Of a DNA stretch of 6,016 nucleotides, positions 1 to 5,132 are shown in pieces. The notes beneath the pieces are model-generated. The model saw nothing but the letters and a program-made list of their open reading frames with translations, searched no databases and was not told the DNA's origin. The DNA comes from an uncultured Clostridia bacterium (lineage in GTDB: Bacteria; Bacillota; Clostridia; Oscillospirales; Oscillospiraceae). The position numbers were made by a program, and so were the translations under genes. The stretch's first letter is position 1; the number at the start of each line of letters is the position of its first letter. The DNA is taken from assembly GCA_946060825.1 (NCBI GenBank), contig CAMGPO010000080.1, positions 1-6,016 on the forward strand, in the 5' to 3' direction.

Positions 1-9
1 GAACATCCG

Positions 10-71
10 CCACGCCGAAAAAATCCGGGGAAATTCCGGCGGTTCGCATTGCCTTTTTCGGTCTGGCGTGG
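10..71. repeat. interrupted inverted repeat upstream of the DUF2207 gene
   Basis: CCACGCC at 10-16 is complementary to GGCGTGG at 65-71. The adjoining GAAAAA (17-22) is complementary to TTTTTC (54-59), leaving five unpaired bases (60-64) on the right side. A small inner CCGG/CCGG pair (25-28 with 36-39) lies in the loop. The right arm ends six bases before the TATAAT box, so the repeat covers the -35 region. It could be an operator, an RNA hairpin from an upstream gene, or chance. It is not followed by a T-run on the + strand, so it is not a standard terminator in that direction. Confidence 0.35.
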
Positions 72-82
72 TACTTTATAAT
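55..82 (+). promoter_or_regulatory. putative sigma-A-type promoter for the DUF2207-DUF3786 unit
   Basis: A perfect TATAAT -10 box lies at 77-82. The best -35 at normal distance is weak: TTTTCG at 55-60 with a 16-bp spacer. TTGCCT at 49-54 looks better but is 22 bp away, which is too far. Transcription would start near 89, giving a leader of about 20 nt before the GTG at 110. The -10 assignment is fairly secure; the -35 is not, so the promoter may be weak or activator-dependent. Confidence 0.6.
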
Positions 83-96
83 AGCAGAAATTTCGA

Positions 97-104
97 GGAG
101 GTGA
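97..104 (+). promoter_or_regulatory. ribosome binding site that sets the DUF2207 gene start
   Basis: GGAGGTGA matches the 16S anti-Shine-Dalgarno sequence throughout and ends 5 nt before the GTG at 110. It lies downstream of the earlier in-frame GTG at 68, which has no ribosome site and lies upstream of the TATAAT box. The 68 start is therefore unlikely. Confidence 0.85.
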
Positions 105-109
105 CCGCC

Positions 110-1786
110 GTGAAACGGCTGACGCGCTGGCTGCTGACCGCGCTCATTCTGATACTCTGCACCGTGAATGTCTTTGCGGCGGATGCCGCCGTGACCAAAA
201 TGGACGTGAACTGTATCGTGGACCGCTATGGCAGCAGCACCACCACCGTCACCGCCGAAGTGATCTTCGATACAGCCTCGGATGAGATCTGGATTCCGGT
301 GGGCACGGACGTGCGAAGCGTCTCCCTCTCCGGCTACCGGGTCTCGAAAAAGACCGTGGACGGAAGTCTCTGGCTCGTCCTCAAAAACAGCGAGGGCACC
401 ATCGGCACCAGGACCTTTGTCCTGACCTTCAAGCAGCCCCGCAACGTCACGCTGAACAGCGACAAGACCCAGACCTTTGACCTGCAGCTCGTCTGCCCCC
501 TGTGGACCTGGAACGTGGAAACGCTGACCTTCTCCGTGACCATGCCAAAGGCGTTCGATGCCAAGACGACTTACCAGAGCGGCTATTTTGCCGACGCCGT
601 TCAGGTGGAGGATGAGATCGAGGGCCAGACCATCCGGGGCAGTGTTCCCGGCGGCCTGCTTGACCGGGAATCCATTGATCTGGTTATGACGCTTCCCCAG
701 GGCTATTTCCGTCTGCGCAACCTCCGGGGCGGCACCGCCTCCGTCGACGTTGTTCTGATCGGCGCTCTGGCCCTGCTCTGCCTCGTTTACTGGTTCTGCA
801 CCCTGCGGAATCCTCTGCCGAAGCAGCAGTCCCGGCAGCTCTCGCCTGATGGCGTCTTTGCCTGGGAGTTCCCCTATGTGGGAAGCTGCGGTGCGCCGGA
901 TCCGGCCCTGCTGATCACTGAATGGGCCTCCCTCGGCTATCTGACTATCTCCGTGACGTCCCAGGGCCGCGTCAGTCTGCGCGCCCGCATCCCCATGTCC
1001 AACGAGCGCAAGACCTATGAGCAGAAGGCCTTCGCCGCCCTGTTCCGCAAGGGGCCGGTCTGCGCCGGCGATACGCCCCGCTGCCGCAAAATCGGCGCCC
1101 GGGCCGCCCGGACCTGCCGCGCCTTCTGGAACCGCCGCCTCTTCTCCCGCAGCAGCGGCAGTCCGAGAATCCTCGAGGCCGGCGCTGCCGTCATCTTCGC
1201 CCTCACCTGGTTCCGGGCCATCGACCTGTTGCTTCCTGTCTGGACGCTGCGGGTGCTGCTGATGATCCCGGTGCTGATTCTCGGCTTCCCCGCCGGCCAG
1301 ATCCTCCAGCGGAGCATCCAGGACGCCCTACGGCATACGCCGGGCCGCCGTGTGCTGCCTGTGCTGCTGGTATTGCTGGCTACCGCTCTGCTGTCCCAGT
1401 TCGGGGGCGGCTGGCCCATGACTCTGCTGTCCCTGCTGGCACAGGCCCTGGCCGCCGCCGGAACCTACTACGGCGGCCGGCGCTCCGCGAACGGCATGGA
1501 GCGCATCGCCCAGATCCGGGCCTTCCGCCGCTATCTCAAGACCGCCAACACCCACCACCTGCAGCTCATGCTGAACCAGGACGGCCAGTATTTCTACGAC
1601 GTCCTGCCCTACGCCGAGGCCCTCGGCCTGGGACGCCGGTTTGCCCGGCGCTTCGCCAACATCCAGCTCGAGCCTTGCGCTTGGCTGCAGGACAACAGCT
1701 ATCACGGCCACACCGCTGCCGATTTCTTCCGCCACTACCGGAAGCTCCTGAAGAAAATGCGGGGCGTCTCCGGCGTCCGGCTCTGA
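110..1786 (+). CDS. DUF2207-like membrane protein with signal peptide
   Basis: The protein is 558 aa from the GTG at 110, chosen for the perfect GGAGGTGA site upstream and the clean signal peptide it gives. An in-frame GTG at 68 lies upstream of the -10 box and is rejected. Residues 1-24 form a signal peptide (positive MKRLTRW start, hydrophobic core, VFA-AD cleavage region). Residues 25-210 are a beta-rich extracytoplasmic domain. A membrane helix at about 212-231 leads to a cytoplasmic part with a winged-helix-like stretch (DPALLITEWASLGYLTI, 264-280). Hydrophobic segments follow at about 355-397 and 414-452. The C-terminal part carries FRRYLKTA (472-479) and YFYDVLPYAEALGLG (494-508), the 'LPYAxALGl' signature I associate with DUF2207 proteins. 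The domain order fits that family, whose function is not established. The coding sequence is intact. The next gene starts 9 bp after the stop and is probably co-transcribed. The family call is from remembered architecture and motifs, not a search. Confidence 0.8.
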   Translation: MKRLTRWLLTALILILCTVNVFAADAAVTKMDVNCIVDRYGSSTTTVTAEVIFDTASDEIWIPVGTDVRSVSLSGYRVSKKTVDGSLWLVLKNSEGTIGTRTFVLTFKQPRNVTLNSDKTQTFDLQLVCPLWTWNVETLTFSVTMPKAFDAKTTYQSGYFADAVQVEDEIEGQTIRGSVPGGLLDRESIDLVMTLPQGYFRLRNLRGGTASVDVVLIGALALLCLVYWFCTLRNPLPKQQSRQLSPDGVFAWEFPYVGSCGAPDPALLITEWASLGYLTISVTSQGRVSLRARIPMSNERKTYEQKAFAALFRKGPVCAGDTPRCRKIGARAARTCRAFWNRRLFSRSSGSPRILEAGAAVIFALTWFRAIDLLLPVWTLRVLLMIPVLILGFPAGQILQRSIQDALRHTPGRRVLPVLLVLLATALLSQFGGGWPMTLLSLLAQALAAAGTYYGGRRSANGMERIAQIRAFRRYLKTANTHHLQLMLNQDGQYFYDVLPYAEALGLGRRFARRFANIQLEPCAWLQDNSYHGHTAADFFRHYRKLLKKMRGVSGVRL

Positions 1787-1795
1787 GGTGGTGCC

Positions 1796-2398
1796 ATGGC
1801 AAATTTTGACCGGCTGGCCGAACAGGGCAAGCCCATTTTCCTCCGCCACAACCAGGAGGCCATCCTCCGCCGCCTCGGTTTGTACGCCCTGGACGGCAAA
1901 ATCCCGCTTCGCTACTGCGGCGAGGACTATGCCGTCGACTGCGTGAGCGGCGATGTGACCGGCCCCGGCGGCCTGCCCGCCGGCCCCGCGGAGACGTTGA
2001 CCATCTTCGATATGCTCTGCCATACAGAGCTGCCCCTCGTCCTCTCCGGCGAGTGGCGCACCACCAACACCCTGCCCGGCTGCGGCCAGAGCAGTCCCGA
2101 CGACGTGGTGCTGAACAGCCCCCGCATCCGGCGCTTTGAAGCGAACCTCCCCGCTCTGCGGCAGGCCTGCGAAGCTCTGGGCGGCAAGCCTTTTCCCGTT
2201 GGCGACGTTGCCTGTGTTCTGCCGATTTTTGACTGGTTTCCGGCGGTCTTTCAGTTCTGGTGCGGCGACGACGAGTTTCCCTCCTCCGCCCGTTTTCTCT
2301 GGGACCGCAGCGCGCTGCGCTACCTCCACTACGAGACGCTCTATTATATTATGGGCCATGTCCTGAGCCGTCTCGACAGCCTGCTGCAAAAAAGCTGA
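1796..2398 (+). CDS. DUF3786 family protein
   Basis: A 200-aa soluble protein with no signal peptide or membrane segment, so probably cytoplasmic. The start is ATG 1796 with GAGGTGGT (1785-1792) in front; this site overlaps the TGA stop of the upstream gene (1784-1786), which suggests translational coupling. Motifs I recognise from DUF3786 proteins of anaerobes, in order, are IFDMLCH (70-76), LSGEWRTTNTLPG (83-95), FPVGDVACVLPIFDWFPAVF (133-152), FWCGDDEFPSS (154-164) and the end block LRYLHYETLYYIMGH (174-188). The length is normal for the family. There are seven cysteines (41, 49, 75, 96, 125, 140, 156), but they do not form a recognisable CxxC iron-sulfur motif. The function is unknown; family members are widespread in strict anaerobes. 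The last codons and the stop lie inside the terminator hairpin, so the 3' end leaves no untranslated spacer. Confidence 0.8.
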   Translation: MANFDRLAEQGKPIFLRHNQEAILRRLGLYALDGKIPLRYCGEDYAVDCVSGDVTGPGGLPAGPAETLTIFDMLCHTELPLVLSGEWRTTNTLPGCGQSSPDDVVLNSPRIRRFEANLPALRQACEALGGKPFPVGDVACVLPIFDWFPAVFQFWCGDDEFPSSARFLWDRSALRYLHYETLYYIMGHVLSRLDSLLQKS

Positions 2399-2420
2399 GA
2401 CCATCTGGTCTCAGCTTTTT
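2389..2420. terminator. bidirectional intrinsic terminator between convergent units
   Basis: A perfect 14-bp stem (2389-2402 pairs with 2407-2420) closes an ATCT loop. The core is GCTGAGACC/GGTCTCAGC, flanked by an A-run on the left and a T-run on the right. On the + strand the hairpin is followed by five T; on the - strand the transcript ends in six U. It can therefore stop the DUF2207-DUF3786 transcript and the rnf transcript. The DUF3786 stop codon (2396-2398) is inside the left arm, and the rnfB stop lies only 13 bp beyond the right arm. Confidence 0.92.
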
Positions 2421-2433
2421 GCATTCCGAATGA

Positions 2434-3324
2434 TTATGCCGGTCCGACTGGCTTTCCGGCTTTGGCCGCCGCAATTTCCCGCTTGTGGAGCTCTGCAGCC
2501 CGGGCCACCTTGGCCTTGAATTCGGCCACGGTCTCCTGGTCCAGAACGTCACGGATGATATGCCGCGGACAGGCAGCAGCGCAGAGGCCGCAGGAGATGC
2601 ATTTGTCGTAATCGATGACCGCCACATTGTTGACGACGGAAATCGCGCCCACATGGCAGATCTGCTCACATTTCCGACAGGCAATGCAGCCATTTTTGCA
2701 GACCTTCGCGCTGATTTTTGGCGCGGCGACGGAGGCGCAGGAGACATACATCTCATTTTTATAGGGGATCGACACGATCAGATTCCGCGGACAGGCAGCG
2801 GCACAGCTCATACAGCCGGTACATTTCTCCCGGTCTACGAAGGCCACACCGTCCTGGATGGTCATGGCGCCGAATTTACAGGCCCTGACACAGTTGCCGA
2901 ACCCGAGGCAGCCGAATTTGCAGGAGATGGGGCCGCGCCCGGCCACCTTGGAGGCGGCAACGCAGTCCTCCAGGCCGTCATAGGGGCCTTTGAGCTGGCG
3001 GTCATAGCCGCGGCAGCGGACGAGAGCCACGGTGCGCTCGACCTCTTTTGCCTCGACGCCCATGATGGCAGAAATTCTCAGAGCGGCGTCACTACCGCCG
3101 GCGGCACAGCGGCCGATTTCGGCCTTGCCGTCGATGATGGCCTGGGCATAGGCGGCGCAGCCGGCATAGCCGCAGCCGCCGCAGTTGGCGCCGGGCAGGG
3201 CCTCAATGATCGGCTCCAGCCGGTTGTCGGTCTCCACGGCAAAGACCTTGGAGGCCACAGCCAGTACGCAGCCGAACACCGCGCCCATGACACCGAGAAC
3301 CAGGAATGCATACAGAATATTCAT
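2434..3324 (-). CDS. rnfB: Rnf complex subunit RnfB, multi-cluster ferredoxin-like protein
   Basis: RnfB receives electrons from reduced ferredoxin and passes them into the membrane Rnf complex. The protein is 296 aa from ATG 3324, preferred over ATG 3330 because the AAGGAGG site lies 7 nt before 3324 but only 1 nt before 3330. An N-terminal membrane anchor (about 3-29) leads to the RnfB-type 4Fe-4S domain with C48, C51, C56 and C73 (ANCGGCGYAGC). Four ferredoxin-like cysteine groups follow: C135/C139/C145/C149, C168/C171/C174/C178, C213/C216/C219/C223 (with C209 just upstream) and C242/C245/C248/C252. This is the longer clostridial type, with an extra ferredoxin pair compared with the roughly 190-aa proteobacterial RsxB. 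The tail after residue 265 is Ala/Lys-rich. In the third group the residue after the last Cys is His (ICHVGAI), where Pro is usual. It is the last gene of the operon and ends just before the shared terminator. Confidence 0.96.
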   Translation of the reverse strand: MNILYAFLVLGVMGAVFGCVLAVASKVFAVETDNRLEPIIEALPGANCGGCGYAGCAAYAQAIIDGKAEIGRCAAGGSDAALRISAIMGVEAKEVERTVALVRCRGYDRQLKGPYDGLEDCVAASKVAGRGPISCKFGCLGFGNCVRACKFGAMTIQDGVAFVDREKCTGCMSCAAACPRNLIVSIPYKNEMYVSCASVAAPKISAKVCKNGCIACRKCEQICHVGAISVVNNVAVIDYDKCISCGLCAAACPRHIIRDVLDQETVAEFKAKVARAAELHKREIAAAKAGKPVGPA

Positions 3325-3331
3325 ACCCATT

Positions 3332-3339
3332 CCTCCTTA
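3332..3339 (-). promoter_or_regulatory. stop/ribosome-binding-site fusion between rnfA and rnfB
   Basis: On the - strand TAAGGAGG combines the TAA stop of rnfA (3339-3337) with the Shine-Dalgarno of rnfB. It lies 7 nt before ATG 3324, identical in sequence and spacing to the rnfG-rnfE junction. This parallel is the main reason for choosing 3324 over 3330 as the rnfB start. Confidence 0.85.
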
Positions 3340-3924
3340 GAACACGCGCAGACCGGAAAAGCCCATGAACGCCAGAGCCAGCAGGCCAGCGGAGATCAGC
3401 GCGATGGGAAAGCCCTCAAAGCTCTTGGGGCACTCGCAGTTGTCCACCCGCTCCCGGACCGAGGCGAAGAGACAGATGGCCACCAGGAAGCCGATGCCGC
3501 CGGTGACGCCGTAGACCACGGACTCGATGAAGTTGTAGCTGTTCTGCACGTTCAGCAGGGCCACGCCGAGGACGGCGCAGTTGGTGGTGATCAGGGGCAG
3601 GTAGATGCCCAGGGCCTGATAGAGGGCCGGGACGGCCTTCTGCAGGAACATCTCCACGAGCTGCACCAGAGCGGCAATGACCAGAATGAAGGCCACGGTC
3701 TGCATATACTGCAATCCCAGACGCACCAGCAGATACTCGTTGATGAGCCAGGTGGCGGCGGAGGCGATGCCCATGACAAAGATGACGGCAACGCCCATGC
3801 CAAGGGCCGTATCCATTTTCTTGGAGACGCCCATGAAGGGACAGATGCCCAGAAACTGGACCAGAATGAAGTTGTTGACCAGAATAGCCCCCAGAGCGAT
3901 GGAAAAAAGTTTTGTAACGCTCAT
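3337..3924 (-). CDS. rnfA: Rnf complex membrane subunit RnfA
   Basis: A 195-aa integral membrane subunit, homologous to NqrE, with six predicted helices spread over the whole length. It pairs with RnfE in inverted topology. In known structures, conserved cysteines of the two chains hold one [2Fe-2S] cluster in mid-membrane; here the candidates are C28 (FLGICPF) and C116 (LITTNCAVLG). Other family signatures are ILVNNFILVQFLG near the N-terminus, FIESVVYGVTGGIGF (132-146) and PIALISAGLLALAFMGFSGL at the C-terminus. ATG 3924 overlaps the rnfE stop by 4 bp (ATGA), with AAGGAGG 10 nt upstream inside rnfE. The length is normal. An unusual detail is the CEC pair (C163, C165) in the loop before the last helix, where other RnfA proteins I recall have non-cysteine residues. 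Confidence 0.96.
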   Translation of the reverse strand: MSVTKLFSIALGAILVNNFILVQFLGICPFMGVSKKMDTALGMGVAVIFVMGIASAATWLINEYLLVRLGLQYMQTVAFILVIAALVQLVEMFLQKAVPALYQALGIYLPLITTNCAVLGVALLNVQNSYNFIESVVYGVTGGIGFLVAICLFASVRERVDNCECPKSFEGFPIALISAGLLALAFMGFSGLRVF

Positions 3925-4559
3925 TTCGCAGCCGCCTCCTTCTCCTTGTCATCGAGCTTTTTGATCAGCCACTGAGAAAACGCGATCAGGCAGCCCAGGG
4001 TCAGGAAACCGCCCACGGGCAGAATCATCATCAGGGCGGGATAGGGCTCGGCAATGATCCGGATGCCGTCGGCGCTGAGGACACCGCCGCCGAATGTGCC
4101 GTTGCCCAGCAGTTCCCGGATGATGCACATGACCACCAGCGCCGCCGTATAGCCCAGGCCCTGGGTCACGCCGTCCACCGCCGAGGCGGCAACGCTGTGC
4201 TTGGAGGCAAAGGCCTCCGCCCTGCCGAGGATGATGCAGTTGACAACGATCAGGGGGATGAACACGCCGAGGGATTCGGACAGGTCCGGCAGGAAAGCCT
4301 GCATCAGCAGGTCGACCATGGTGACGAAACCGGCGATGATGACGATGTAGGCCGCGATGCGGATCTTGGAGGGGATCACCTTCCGCAGCAGAGAGATGAC
4401 GACGTTGGAGCAGACCAGGATGACCAGGACCGAGAGTCCCATGCCGAGGCCGTTGAACAGGGACGTGGTGATGGCCATGGTGGAGCACATACCCAAAAGC
4501 TGCACCAGCACCGGGTTCTGAGTCAACAGGCCCTCACGGAGTTGTTTTTTGAAATTCAT
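3921..4559 (-). CDS. rnfE: Rnf complex membrane subunit RnfE
   Basis: A 212-aa integral membrane subunit, homologous to NqrD and paralogous to RnfA, with six predicted helices and a charged cytoplasmic-type C-terminus (KKLDDKEKEAAAK). Family motifs are NPVLVQLLGMCSTMA (15-29) and IPLIVVNCIILGRAEAFASK (101-120). C25 and C108 are the expected ligands of the [2Fe-2S] cluster shared with RnfA. The start is ATG 4559, with the rnfG stop and ribosome site TAAGGAGG (4574-4567) ending 7 nt before it. The end overlaps the rnfA start by 4 bp. Length and motifs are normal. It belongs to the sodium- or proton-translocating core of the complex; which ion is used cannot be read from this sequence. Confidence 0.96.
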   Translation of the reverse strand: MNFKKQLREGLLTQNPVLVQLLGMCSTMAITTSLFNGLGMGLSVLVILVCSNVVISLLRKVIPSKIRIAAYIVIIAGFVTMVDLLMQAFLPDLSESLGVFIPLIVVNCIILGRAEAFASKHSVAASAVDGVTQGLGYTAALVVMCIIRELLGNGTFGGGVLSADGIRIIAEPYPALMMILPVGGFLTLGCLIAFSQWLIKKLDDKEKEAAAK

Positions 4560-4566
4560 GGCTCCC

Positions 4567-4574
4567 CCTCCTTA
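4567..4574 (-). promoter_or_regulatory. stop/ribosome-binding-site fusion between rnfG and rnfE
   Basis: TAAGGAGG on the - strand joins the rnfG TAA stop (4574-4572) to the rnfE Shine-Dalgarno, 7 nt before ATG 4559. It gives the same 12-bp intergenic gap as the rnfA-rnfB junction. Confidence 0.85.
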
Positions 4575-5132
4575 CGAGAAACCGGCAACACAGGCCAGGG
4601 CGGCGCTGACGCCCGTGGCCACGGCCCGGGAGGTGACGGTAGCGCCGGTCAGAGAGTCGATCTCGCCGCCGTCCTTGGTCACAGCCACGGAGCCGGTCTT
4701 GCCCACGAACTGCGCCCGGAAGGCCTCGCCCTTCGAGCTGTTCTGGGCGGCCACCGCGCCGAGGCCCGAGGTTTCGGACATTTTAATGAAGGACACACCG
4801 GAGACGGCGCCGTCCGCGTCAATACCCACCATCATGGTGATATCGCCCTGCGAGCCGCCGACGACGATCTGCACGGCGTAGCCGTCGCTGCCCATCCTGT
4901 AGACGGCGGTGACGAGGCCTGTCCCATCGGTGTAGCCGGTCACAGCTTCCGGGGTGGCCTCAGAGTCGAGGACGGCCCGGATGGCCTCGGCGGTCTTTTC
5001 CTCGTTGAGGGCCGCAATGCGGTCTTTGGTGATGGCGTTGACGCCGCCCAGCAGCACGGCGACCACCGCAGTGATCAGGAAAAGGATTACCGTCAGCTTT
5101 ACAACATAGGCGGCAGAGGATTGCCTGGTCAT
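4572..5132 (-). CDS. rnfG: Rnf complex FMN-binding subunit RnfG
   Basis: A 186-aa subunit with one N-terminal membrane helix (about 9-31) and an outward-facing FMN-binding domain. The flavinylation motif is DSLTGATVTS (159-168), matching the ApbE recognition pattern Dxx(S/T)GAT, so Thr165 should carry FMN through a phosphoester bond. A second family block, SETSGLGA (119-126), has Ser where Pro is common (ETPGLG). ATG 5132 overlaps the rnfD stop in an ATGA arrangement. AAGGAGG at 5148-5142 ends 9 nt before the start and lies within the Lys/Gly-rich end of rnfD. The length is typical. Its job is to relay electrons between the RnfD flavin, the membrane Fe-S centre and the rest of the complex. 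Maturation needs an ApbE-type FMN transferase, which is not encoded in this window. Confidence 0.96.
   Translation of the reverse strand: MTRQSSAAYVVKLTVILFLITAVVAVLLGGVNAITKDRIAALNEEKTAEAIRAVLDSEATPEAVTGYTDGTGLVTAVYRMGSDGYAVQIVVGGSQGDITMMVGIDADGAVSGVSFIKMSETSGLGAVAAQNSSKGEAFRAQFVGKTGSVAVTKDGGEIDSLTGATVTSRAVATGVSAALACVAGFS

Noticed and set aside
1..49. Possible divergent gene starting at ATG 49 on the - strand and leaving the window
   Set aside because: Only about 16 codons are visible (MRTAGISPDFFGVADV), the ribosome site is weak and I recognise no family. It cannot be supported without sequence to the left.
3..104. End of an upstream + strand gene in the third frame (stop at 102-104)
   Set aside because: The last residues are hydrophobic but match nothing I know, and the frame would run through the promoter and ribosome site of the next gene.
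68..109. Upstream GTG start at 68 for the DUF2207 gene
   Set aside because: It would put the TATAAT box and the perfect ribosome site inside the coding region and spoil the signal peptide; there is no ribosome site before 68.
1328..2404. 358-codon open frame on the - strand opposite the DUF2207 and DUF3786 genes
   Set aside because: It spans parts of two well-supported + strand genes and the terminator. Its composition (Ala, Gly, Val, Gln, Glu) looks like a reverse-frame shadow.
2485..3975. 496-codon open frame on the + strand opposite rnfB and rnfA
   Set aside because: It is antisense to two clear rnf genes. Its translation is rich in Gly, Asp, His and Ala with no domain signature, as expected from the reverse of GC-rich coding DNA.
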